Below, piece by piece: positions 1-7,398 of a stretch of 12,029 bases of DNA (positions within the stretch are counted from its first letter, which is position 1; each line of letters begins with the position of its first letter). A model generated the notes under the pieces. That model saw only the letters and a program-made list of their open reading frames with translations. It was not told the DNA's origin and did no database searches. The position numbers and the translations under genes were made by a program. This DNA comes from Flavobacteriales bacterium UBA1531 (lineage in GTDB: Bacteria > Bacteroidota > Bacteroidia > Flavobacteriales_D > Sanyastnellaceae), in NCBI GenBank assembly GCA_002323795.1, contig DCPZ01000055.1:1-12029 (forward strand). The letters run 5' to 3'.

Positions 1-136
1 GGACGACGCCAACATCATCGGTCATGCGCACAACCATTTTTTCCCCTGGATTTGTCAAGGCGCATCCTAATGAGTCAAAGCCAACGTTTAGATTTGCCAC
101 AGTCGCTGGCGCCCAGACGGTTACTTCTCGATTCAT
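1..136 (-). CDS. thrB: Homoserine kinase ThrB, N-terminal fragment (runs off the left edge)
   Basis: Only the first 45 codons are in the window. Reading leftwards from the ATG at 136-134 gives MNREVTVWAPATVANLNVGF, continuing DSLGCAL. This is the characteristic N-terminus of GHMP-family homoserine kinases, whose early strand carries an APAT-x-AN-x-x-x-GFD-x-LG pattern. The family phosphorylates L-homoserine with ATP in the cytoplasm, the step between homoserine dehydrogenase and threonine synthase. The start codon overlaps the thrA stop as ATGA (136-133), which fixes the start and suggests translational coupling. The ATP-binding glycine-rich GHMP motif would lie beyond the edge and cannot be checked. 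A threonine synthase gene (thrC) is expected further left, but this is inference only. Confidence 0.93.
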   Translation of the reverse strand, partial: MNREVTVWAPATVANLNVGFDSLGCALTNPGEKMVVRMTDDVGVV

Positions 137-2643
137 AAGGATGGAATTGATGATTGCTCCAATAAAGATTGCCCAATCCAATGAACATCTGCGAGGACTC
201 CGCTTGCGGTGAGTTCAGCGCCAGCTCCAGCCCCTTGAATTATAAGAGGCCTAACCGCATATCGATCAGATACAATCGCAATGGCATTGTCTGTTCCTTC
301 CAGCCCATAAAAAGGATGATCCTTCGATAATGCGCGAAGAGAACAATCACAGGATCCTTCTCTGTTCCACGACGCTAAAAAACGCAGTCGTTTCCCTTCT
401 AAAGTGGCCTGAGCATGAGCCTCTTGAACGGCCTCACCCCAGCGCTTTAATTCACTCAAGAATGCTGTTAAATCAACTTCCATTGATTTTGCTTCCATGA
501 ATGCTTTTACTGCAACATCTTCGAGTTCAACAGTCGCCCCACAGGACCGAGCAAGAATTAAGATCTTGCGCGCTACATCCATTCCTGAGAGATCCAAACG
601 GGCATCGGGTTCAGCATATCCCAAACGAATGGCCTCAAGAACAGCAGAGGCGAAGCTAAGTCCATCGTCCATCTGGCTGAATATAAAATTCAGAGATCCA
701 CTTAATACACCTTGAATTGAATGAATCTGGTCTCCTGTGGCTTGCATACTTCGCAAGGTGCTCAGTACAGGCAAAGCTGCTCCAACGTTGGTTTCATTCC
801 GAAACATCGCTTTGCGCGGCTGTTGGACAGATTGAATGAGTTTCCAGGCTTCCATTGAGCCAGTTGCGGCAATTTTATTGGAACAGACCACTGAAATTCC
901 GGAAGAAAGCGACCTCTGCGTAATTGAAGCGACTTCAGCAGAAGCCGTGTTGTCCACCCAAATTTTATGTTCAAATGGTGCCAATCGGAAGTGCTCAAAC
1001 ACTTCATCAATCGATTCGAATGTCGTTCCACTGGACAATGCTGTCTGCCAATCGGAAATACCATCATCAAGTACAGCATAACGACGGCTATTGCAAATTC
1101 CAGCTAGTGTGTAGTCAATTTGATTTTCTTCGTAAAATGATTGTCTCATTCGAAGGATCTGTGCTATAAATGCGGAACCCACTTGCCCTGTTCCTGCGCA
1201 AAATACGTGAACCTTCTTCACCGATTTTGACTCAAAAAAGGCTGCATGCAACGCTCGAAGTGCTTCTGCCGCATTGTCGGTTTGTACCACTATTGAAATG
1301 TTGCGCTCCGTGCTCCCTTGGGCAATCGCTCGCACATTCACATTGGCCATGGCCAATGCCTGAAATGCCTTACCACTCACTCCAGGCGTGCTCACCATTC
1401 CGCCTCCAACAATTGCTACAATGCTCAAGCCTGAGTCAATGCGGATGGGTCCCAATCGCTTCAGCAGGATGTCTGCCTCCAATCCTTGATTCAGTGCCAA
1501 TCGCGCCGCCTCCAGATCTGCATTGGAAACCCCCAAGGTCAGGCTATTCTCTGATGAGCTCTGGGTAATCAGTACCGCGTTGACTTTATACTCGGCAAGA
1601 AGTGAAAATACCCGCGACGAAAACCCTGGTTTCCCAATCGATTGACCACCTTCTAAGGTGATCAAACTTATGTCATTGACAGTCGACAAGCCACGCACCA
1701 GAGCCTTGTTTTGAGGTTCATTCACCACACGAGTTCCCGGAGCTTCCGACTGAAAAGTACTCCTCACCAGCAATGGAATGCCCGAATCTCGCAATGGCTG
1801 TATTGTCGGATGATAAATTACTTTGGCACCAAAATGACACAATTCCATTGCCTCTTCATAGCTCATCTCAGGAATGATCTGAGCATGCTCAACAATCCTA
1901 GGGTCCGCAGTAAGCATTCCCGGCACATCTGTTGACTTCTCCATGCATTTCGCTTCAACAGCACTGGCAATTAAAGAAGCAGTGTAGTCACTGCCTCCGC
2001 GTCCCAAGGTCGTTGTATAACCTTCAACACATTTACCGATAAAACCCTCCGTAATTAAAATTTCAAAATTCAAATCAGATGTAACACCTTCAAGAATCGA
2101 TTGTCCTGTTTCTTCGCGGGACACTTCGGCAGCCCCATAATTCTGATCGGTTTGAATCCAATCACGAGCGTCAACACGACGGACTCGAAGTCCATTTGCT
2201 TTGAGCCAAGCAGAAACAAGAGGAACCGCCATGCGTTCTCCGTAAGAAACCAGTTGATCCATGCTCTTCGCACTGAGTTCTCCGATTAAAAATAGGCCGT
2301 CACACAAAGCTTTCAACTCGTTTAACCGGTTCTGCAATTCATCTGGCAGCAGTTCAATCGATTGCAGTGGACTGTTCAAGTTGTCATCAACTTGAGCAAT
2401 TCCAAGCTCTCGTGCAACATGCAGATGACGTTCCTCAAGGGCTGCAATTGATGGACGAAAAGATTCGTCCCCGCGACTCGCACGAAGTCCAATGTTAATC
2501 AAATCATTCGTCACTCCACCCATTGCTGAGCAGACCACAACCCTCCTCTGACCTCTTCGAGCCAAAAGCACATTGGCCACTTTTCTCAATTCATCAGCCG
2601 AAGCAAGCGAAGAACCTCCAAATTTTAAAACCTCTATATCCAT
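133..2643 (-). CDS. thrA: Bifunctional aspartokinase / homoserine dehydrogenase ThrA
   Basis: The 836-aa protein has the usual size of the fused enzyme (E. coli ThrA is about 820 aa). It catalyses the first and third steps of the aspartate pathway: phosphorylation of aspartate and NAD(P)H-dependent reduction of aspartate semialdehyde to homoserine. The aspartokinase domain spans about residues 1-300, with KFGGSS at 7-12, LGRGGSDY at 213-220 and TADPR at 245-249. A tandem ACT regulatory region spans about 315-470 (for example GLSIVAIVGGGM at 405-416), where allosteric threonine inhibition is known to act in this family. The homoserine dehydrogenase domain spans about 476-836, with Rossmann motif AGTGQVG at 483-489, NETNVGAALP at 616-625 and GYAEPD at 675-680. 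The catalytic Asp and Lys are expected at D689 and K693. The segment EKSTDVPG (235-242) replaces the more familiar IWTDVDG/IWTDVPG. Its stop overlaps the thrB start, and it lies 103 bp downstream of fabI. I see no threonine- or isoleucine-rich leader peptide in that gap. Confidence 0.97.
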   Translation of the reverse strand: MDIEVLKFGGSSLASADELRKVANVLLARRGQRRVVVCSAMGGVTNDLINIGLRASRGDESFRPSIAALEERHLHVARELGIAQVDDNLNSPLQSIELLPDELQNRLNELKALCDGLFLIGELSAKSMDQLVSYGERMAVPLVSAWLKANGLRVRRVDARDWIQTDQNYGAAEVSREETGQSILEGVTSDLNFEILITEGFIGKCVEGYTTTLGRGGSDYTASLIASAVEAKCMEKSTDVPGMLTADPRIVEHAQIIPEMSYEEAMELCHFGAKVIYHPTIQPLRDSGIPLLVRSTFQSEAPGTRVVNEPQNKALVRGLSTVNDISLITLEGGQSIGKPGFSSRVFSLLAEYKVNAVLITQSSSENSLTLGVSNADLEAARLALNQGLEADILLKRLGPIRIDSGLSIVAIVGGGMVSTPGVSGKAFQALAMANVNVRAIAQGSTERNISIVVQTDNAAEALRALHAAFFESKSVKKVHVFCAGTGQVGSAFIAQILRMRQSFYEENQIDYTLAGICNSRRYAVLDDGISDWQTALSSGTTFESIDEVFEHFRLAPFEHKIWVDNTASAEVASITQRSLSSGISVVCSNKIAATGSMEAWKLIQSVQQPRKAMFRNETNVGAALPVLSTLRSMQATGDQIHSIQGVLSGSLNFIFSQMDDGLSFASAVLEAIRLGYAEPDARLDLSGMDVARKILILARSCGATVELEDVAVKAFMEAKSMEVDLTAFLSELKRWGEAVQEAHAQATLEGKRLRFLASWNREGSCDCSLRALSKDHPFYGLEGTDNAIAIVSDRYAVRPLIIQGAGAGAELTASGVLADVHWIGQSLLEQSSIPSL

Positions 2644-2746
2644 TGCAATTGAAGCATTTTGGCATTCAAACTGAACATTGCAGTCACCCAGACGCTACAA
2701 TTACGAGCAATCGCAATCACAGGTTGCAGAATTATGAATATAAAAC

Positions 2747-3568
2747 TCAGGCTTCCGGTTCAAATTTTGAAATCACCTCTTGGCTCACTCCTGTGTTTGA
2801 AAAACCGCCATCGTGAAAGAGGTTTTGCATCGTCACAAAACGCGACAAATCGCTAAACAAGGAAACACAGTAATCAGCGCAAGCGAGTCCATCCGCGTTG
2901 CCAAGTGGACTCATGGATTCGCTGTATGCGATAAATTCGTCGAATCCTTTGACTCCACTACCAGCTGTGGTCACCGTGGGGCTCTGACTGACGGTGTTGA
3001 CTCTCACTTTCTTCTCCACACCGTAGTGATATCCGAAACTTCGTGTGATGCTTTCCAATAAGCTCTTTGCATCCGCCATGTCCCCGTAATCAGGGAAGAT
3101 TCGCTGTGCTGCGATGTAAGTTAAAGCAACCACACTGCCCCAGTCATTCAATGCATCCATTTTCTTCGCCACCGCCAACGTCTTGTGCAAACTGATTGCA
3201 CTCACATCTAGCGTCGTCTGAAGCCAATTGTAATTGACATCCGTATAATGCCTCCCTTTTCGCACATTCGGGCTCATGCCAATGGAATGAAGAACAAAAT
3301 CAATCTTTCCACCAAAATGCTTCATTGTTCCTTCGAACAATGCCGTCAAGTCCTCCACACTCGTAGCATCAGCTGGTATGACTGGAGCATCACCGACCAA
3401 TTTTGACAAATGATTGATTTCACCCATTCGCATGGCAACGGGCGCATTGGTTAACACCAATTCAGCTCCCTGCGCATGCGCTTGCAGCGCCGTTTTCCAA
3501 GCAATGGATTGATCATTCAACGCACCGAATATGATGCCTTTCTTTCCTTTCAATAAATCGTTCGCCAT
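2747..3568 (-). CDS. fabI: Enoyl-[acyl-carrier-protein] reductase (NADH), FabI
   Basis: This 273-aa short-chain dehydrogenase/reductase performs the last reductive step of type II fatty-acid elongation, reducing trans-2-enoyl-ACP to acyl-ACP. FabI hallmarks are visible. The divergent N-terminal nucleotide-binding segment KGIIFGALNDQSIAW lies at 10-24. LHSIGMSPN is at 93-101. The active-site series is Y151, Y161 and K168 in the Y-x6-K arrangement, within FPDYGDMADAK (158-168). SQSPTVTTAGSGVKGF follows the catalytic region, and the C-terminus has LFHDGGFSNTGVS. E. coli FabI is 262 aa and has the same Tyr/Tyr/Lys geometry, so FabI fits better than FabG or FabL. A perfect Bacteroidota -7 box (3589-3596) sits about 20 bp before the ATG, suggesting a short leader and a dedicated promoter. 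The gene could still also be read from the oxidoreductase upstream, whose stop is 63 bp away. Confidence 0.96.
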   Translation of the reverse strand: MANDLLKGKKGIIFGALNDQSIAWKTALQAHAQGAELVLTNAPVAMRMGEINHLSKLVGDAPVIPADATSVEDLTALFEGTMKHFGGKIDFVLHSIGMSPNVRKGRHYTDVNYNWLQTTLDVSAISLHKTLAVAKKMDALNDWGSVVALTYIAAQRIFPDYGDMADAKSLLESITRSFGYHYGVEKKVRVNTVSQSPTVTTAGSGVKGFDEFIAYSESMSPLGNADGLACADYCVSLFSDLSRFVTMQNLFHDGGFSNTGVSQEVISKFEPEA

Positions 3569-3588
3569 GTCGTGAATTTTGTACGACG

Positions 3589-3596
3589 CAAACCTA
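3589..3596 (-). promoter_or_regulatory. Bacteroidota-type -7 promoter element upstream of fabI
   Basis: On the minus strand this reads TAGGTTTG, an exact match to the TAnnTTTG -7 consensus used by the primary sigma factor of Bacteroidota. It is 20 bp upstream of the fabI ATG, so transcription would start only a dozen or so bases before the gene. No TTTG -33 box is present at the expected distance, so the site rests on the -7 match and its position. Confidence 0.45.
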
Positions 3597-3631
3597 ATTC
3601 AGATTTGTGAAAGGCGCACGATTTCAAGACA

Positions 3632-5041
3632 TTAAGGTTCAGGGAAAATCTTACCTGGGTTTAATGTACCCTTCGGATCAAAAAGCTTCTTGATATCGCG
3701 CTGCAATTGAAGCGCCCGTTTTGAAAAGGCAAGATCCATGAATGGTTTCTGCACCAAGCCGATGCCATGTTCACCGCTGATTGTACCGCCTAGCCTAACA
3801 ACCTCCTTGAATATTAAACGAATGGCCGCTGGCAATTCTCGCTCCCAGCGCTCATCGGAATTGTCCTGCTTCAAAATATTGACATGTAAATTTCCATCCC
3901 CTGCATGCCCGTAACAAACGCTTTCGAATCCAAAATCTGCTCCAATTGCCTTCACCGCTCGAAGCAGCTCCGGTAACGTCCCTCGAGGCACGACGGTGTC
4001 CTCTTCCTTGTATGTACTCTTTGCTTTGACTGCCTCTCCAACGGAGCGCCGTAACTTCCACAGCTTATTTTTCGTTGCTTCATCATCTGCGAACAAAGGT
4101 TCTCCTCCACCAAAAGCCTCAATGGCAGGCAAAATTCTTTCAACCTGAGGCATCAAATCATCAAAACGAAAAGCGTCGACTTCAATCAAAAGATGGGCAG
4201 ATGTCTCTGACTCCAATTCGAGGCTGTAATCTCCGGTGAACAATTGAGCAAGTTCTATGGCTGATCGTTCCATGAATTCAAGTGCGGATGGTTGAGCACC
4301 CCGCTTAAAAATCTCAGCAACCGCTCGACAAGCATTTTCGGTTTGAGTAAAAGGCACTAGCATCAATGCATTGTGCGATGGCCAAGGAAGCAATTTTAAG
4401 GTCGCTTCCGTCACAATTCCCAACGTGCCCTCACTCCCTACGATCAAGGAAGTAAGGTTGTAACCCGTGCTATTTTTCAGCGTGTTCGCACCCGTTTCAA
4501 TCACGGAGCCATCGGACAGCACCACCTCCAAGTTCAAAACCCAATCCTTCGTTACTCCGTATTTGACTGCGCGAGGGCCTCCGCTATTTTCCGCGATGTT
4601 GCCACCTATTGTGCAAGTTCCTCTTGAAGCCGGGTCAACAGCATAAAAAAGTCCTTTCGATTGGACTTCTTCTTGTAATTCTTGAATGATGACCCCGGGC
4701 TGCACACGCACTTGATGATTCATTTCATCAACCGATAAAATTCGGTTCATCTTTCGCGTTGATAGTGCAATTCCGCCGCGCACAGAAAGCGCACCACCAC
4801 TAAGACCTGTTAGAGCTCCAGCAGGTGTAACCGGCACACCGTGTTCATTGGCCCAACTCATGATTTGACTCACAACCGCTGTGCTGTCCGGCTCAGCCAC
4901 GACCTGCGGCGGATAATGCAAATCCTCTGTGTGATCAGAGGCTGCTACACGCAAACTTTCGGCATCCAATTTCACGGAACACAAGCTGCGAAACTTCTCT
5001 TCGAATGATTTTATCCACAAATCGTTCATGCCATCAAACAT
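3632..5041 (-). CDS. FAD-binding oxidoreductase, GlcD / D-2-hydroxyacid dehydrogenase family
   Basis: This 469-aa cytoplasmic flavoprotein belongs to the vanillyl-alcohol-oxidase/PCMH superfamily (FAD_binding_4 plus FAD-oxidase C-terminal domain). The FAD-binding half shows TPAGALTGLSGGALSV (72-87), GGNIAENSGGPRAVKYG (146-162) and GSEGTLGIVTEATLKLLP (202-219). The C-terminal substrate domain shows GHAGDGNLHVN (378-388) and GGTISGEHGIGLVQK (418-432), which carry the histidines and glutamate typical of GlcD, D-lactate and D-2-hydroxyglutarate dehydrogenases. The end is FDPKGTLNPGKIF (454-466). The family oxidises 2-hydroxy acids to 2-keto acids. The substrate here cannot be told from sequence, and no GlcE or GlcF partner is adjacent. 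Start: M1 (codon at 5041-5039) and M5 (5029) are both possible. The first is kept because it makes full use of the short divergent spacer. The gene is divergent from the peptidase, with 71 bp between starts. Confidence 0.9.
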   Translation of the reverse strand: MFDGMNDLWIKSFEEKFRSLCSVKLDAESLRVAASDHTEDLHYPPQVVAEPDSTAVVSQIMSWANEHGVPVTPAGALTGLSGGALSVRGGIALSTRKMNRILSVDEMNHQVRVQPGVIIQELQEEVQSKGLFYAVDPASRGTCTIGGNIAENSGGPRAVKYGVTKDWVLNLEVVLSDGSVIETGANTLKNSTGYNLTSLIVGSEGTLGIVTEATLKLLPWPSHNALMLVPFTQTENACRAVAEIFKRGAQPSALEFMERSAIELAQLFTGDYSLELESETSAHLLIEVDAFRFDDLMPQVERILPAIEAFGGGEPLFADDEATKNKLWKLRRSVGEAVKAKSTYKEEDTVVPRGTLPELLRAVKAIGADFGFESVCYGHAGDGNLHVNILKQDNSDERWERELPAAIRLIFKEVVRLGGTISGEHGIGLVQKPFMDLAFSKRALQLQRDIKKLFDPKGTLNPGKIFPEP

Positions 5042-5083
5042 AACTCAACCCGATCAGATGACTGCGGGGGAAATGCAACTTCC

Positions 5084-5091
5084 TATCTTTT
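5084..5091 (+). promoter_or_regulatory. Candidate -7 promoter element for the dipeptidyl peptidase gene
   Basis: TATCTTTT matches seven of eight positions of the Bacteroidota TAnnTTTG box and ends 21 bp before the peptidase ATG, in the 71-bp divergent spacer. I see no clear -33 TTTG at the right distance, and no convincing box for the opposite-strand oxidoreductase gene. Confidence 0.3.
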
Positions 5092-5112
5092 CGCTTTCCA
5101 AATCCGCGAAAG

Positions 5113-7344
5113 ATGAACTTACACCGCATTCGATCAACCTTTAACCAAACCTTTTGCCTTCTGGTCTTTGCAATTGGAGCAAGCAATGCCGCAATGATTG
5201 CACAAGACTTTCCCTTTCAATTGCTTTCCAACGACCTCATTTGGTACAGCGGCGAGTTCAGAAGCGAGTACGTTTCTGGGGTACGATCCATGAATGACGG
5301 CAAGCACTACACGAGCCTCGAGCAATCAGACATGGGAAGCTCAATCGTAAAGTACGCTTATTCCTCTGGCGCAGCCGTAGATACGATCGCTACGAGCATG
5401 AGTGTCTTTTCTGACGCCAGCCAGGGATTCAATGGCTATGAATTTTCAGCAGATGAATCGAATTTGCTTCTAACCACAGAAACCGAGGGCATCTACCGGC
5501 ATTCATTCTATGCCAATTATTACACGCATGATTTGGAGTCGAGCACTACGCGACCGCTTTCTGATTTTGAATTGGGCAAACAGCGCTTGGCTTCTTTCTC
5601 TCCAGATGCCAAGCAAGTGGCTTTCGTTCGAGACAACAATGTTTTTATTGTTGACTTGGAATCTGAAGTGGAGTCCCAAGTGACGACCGACGGAGAACGC
5701 AATAAAATAATCAATGGTGCAACCGACTGGGTTTATGAAGAGGAATTTGGCAAGGACAACGGCATCTTTTGGTCACCTGACGGTAAGTTTCTTGCCTTTT
5801 ATCGCTTTGACGAGTCCGCTGTGAAAGAGTTCTCCATGCCCATCTATGGCCAACTTTATCCTGAACCATACACTTTTAAGTATCCCAAAGCGGGAGAGGA
5901 TAACGCCAAAGTGAATGTATTCGTCTACAACACCGCTACGGGCAAAACACTTTCGGTCCTCAACTCTAAGACCGAATACATACCGCGTGTAAAGTGGGGT
6001 GTAAACAACGAACAATTGGTTTTGATGACCATGAATCGGCATCAAAGCGAAATGACGATACTCATTGGAAATTGCAATGCCGCTGGAGCCGCCGGAGTGA
6101 TGATGAAAGAAGTGTGGTCAGAATCCTGCAATACTTACATCGACATCACCGATGACATTCGATTTGTAAATGGTGGCAAGGCTTTTGTCATGACGAGTGA
6201 GCGTGACGGTTACAATCACCTGTACAAGTTCAGTGCAGATGGCAAGTCAAAAGATCTGCAACTGACCACTGGTCAGTGGGATGTGCTGGAGGTCCAAGGC
6301 TATGATGCCAAGCGAAAGGAAGTTTACTTTTCGTGCTCGCAAAAAGGCGCCACCCAGACCCACCTCGCCAGAGTCAATCTCAAAGGAAAAATGACGCTAC
6401 TGCATCAAGATGCCGGAACACACAGCGCTCGATTCTCCGATTCCTTTGACTATTACATTCACACGTATCACGACGCCAACACGCCTCCAACATACACGCT
6501 CCGAAGTCGCTCCGGGTCAGTTGTGCGCGAATTGAAAAACAACCAACCGCTGAAAGAAAAAGTTGCGGCCTACAACATGCAGCCCAAAACATTTTTCTCA
6601 TTCACGAATGATGCTGGAGTTGATTTGAATTGTTGGATGATCAAGCCCCCTGGTTTTGATCCCAACAACACCTACCCCGTTTATGTCGCTATTTACGGAG
6701 GTCCCGGTGTCAATACCGTAGAAGATAGCTGGGGAGGTGCGAATTATTATTGGCATCAGCTGCTTGCTCAGCGCGGTTATATCGTCGCAAGTTGTGACCC
6801 ACGAGGCACACCCAAACGAGGGCGCAAGTTCGAACACAGCACCTACAAAGAGCTAGGCAAGCTGGAAACTGAGGATTTCATCGATTTCGGTGAGCACTTG
6901 GGTAACTTGGAATACGTGGATGACAAACGCATTGGAATCCAAGGCTGGTCATACGGTGGATTCATGACTCTGCTCAGCATGACCAAAGGAGCTGATGTAT
7001 TCAGTGCTGGAATATCAATTGCTCCTGTCACGAATTGGCGCTACTACGACAGCATCTATACCGAAAGATTCATGCAAACACCTGAGGAAAACGCAGGTGG
7101 ATATGACAACAATAGTCCCGTCAATCACGCTGACAAACTGAAAAACCCACTTTTGTTGGTGCATGGTTCTGCCGATGACAATGTTCATTACCAAAATTCC
7201 ATGGAAATGGTCAATTCATTGGTGGAAGCGGGCAAAGATTTTGACTTTTTTGTCTACCCAGACCGAAATCACGGAATTTACGGAGGCAACACTCGATTGC
7301 ATCTTTATAACATGATGCTCGACTTTGTCGACGAAAATTTTTAA
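5113..7344 (+). CDS. Secreted dipeptidyl-peptidase IV family serine protease (S9B)
   Basis: The 743-aa protein is full length for the family. An N-terminal signal sequence is visible: basic residues at 5-7, a hydrophobic core at about 14-22, and Ala-rich cleavage candidates at about 26-30. It should therefore act in the periplasm or at the cell surface, removing N-terminal Xaa-Pro (or Xaa-Ala) dipeptides from peptides. The N-terminal two-thirds is the beta-propeller domain. It contains DWVYEEEF (205-212), whose glutamates match the pair that binds the substrate amino terminus in DPP IV. The C-terminal alpha/beta hydrolase contains GWSYGG with nucleophile S613, HGSADDNVH with the expected acid D688, and PDRNHGI with H720. 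The oxyanion-region YGGPG is at 528-532. There is no T9SS sorting tail. The gene is followed after 54 bp by a POT peptide transporter. True Xaa-Pro specificity versus a prolyl tripeptidyl variant cannot be settled from sequence alone, but the EEE motif and spacing favour DPP IV. Confidence 0.94.
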   Translation: MNLHRIRSTFNQTFCLLVFAIGASNAAMIAQDFPFQLLSNDLIWYSGEFRSEYVSGVRSMNDGKHYTSLEQSDMGSSIVKYAYSSGAAVDTIATSMSVFSDASQGFNGYEFSADESNLLLTTETEGIYRHSFYANYYTHDLESSTTRPLSDFELGKQRLASFSPDAKQVAFVRDNNVFIVDLESEVESQVTTDGERNKIINGATDWVYEEEFGKDNGIFWSPDGKFLAFYRFDESAVKEFSMPIYGQLYPEPYTFKYPKAGEDNAKVNVFVYNTATGKTLSVLNSKTEYIPRVKWGVNNEQLVLMTMNRHQSEMTILIGNCNAAGAAGVMMKEVWSESCNTYIDITDDIRFVNGGKAFVMTSERDGYNHLYKFSADGKSKDLQLTTGQWDVLEVQGYDAKRKEVYFSCSQKGATQTHLARVNLKGKMTLLHQDAGTHSARFSDSFDYYIHTYHDANTPPTYTLRSRSGSVVRELKNNQPLKEKVAAYNMQPKTFFSFTNDAGVDLNCWMIKPPGFDPNNTYPVYVAIYGGPGVNTVEDSWGGANYYWHQLLAQRGYIVASCDPRGTPKRGRKFEHSTYKELGKLETEDFIDFGEHLGNLEYVDDKRIGIQGWSYGGFMTLLSMTKGADVFSAGISIAPVTNWRYYDSIYTERFMQTPEENAGGYDNNSPVNHADKLKNPLLLVHGSADDNVHYQNSMEMVNSLVEAGKDFDFFVYPDRNHGIYGGNTRLHLYNMMLDFVDENF

Positions 7345-7398
7345 TTACTTACATTGGACTTTGGGGCATGAAACTTCCAACCCTAGAACATAACTAAC

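Noticed and set aside
1170..1568. 132-codon plus-strand open frame inside thrA
   Set aside because: It is antisense to the well-conserved ACT and homoserine dehydrogenase parts of ThrA, and its composition looks like a shadow of that gene.
2735..2764. Possible promoter for thrA (TTTG, 18-base spacer, TATATTCA)
   Set aside because: The -7 box differs from TAnnTTTG at the last two positions, and the -33 box lies inside the fabI coding end. Too weak to list as a feature.
7324..7357. Possible separate promoter for the POT transporter (TTTG, 22-base spacer, TACATTGG)
   Set aside because: The -7 box has one mismatch in its core and the -33 box falls in the last codons of the peptidase. Co-transcription explains the arrangement equally well.
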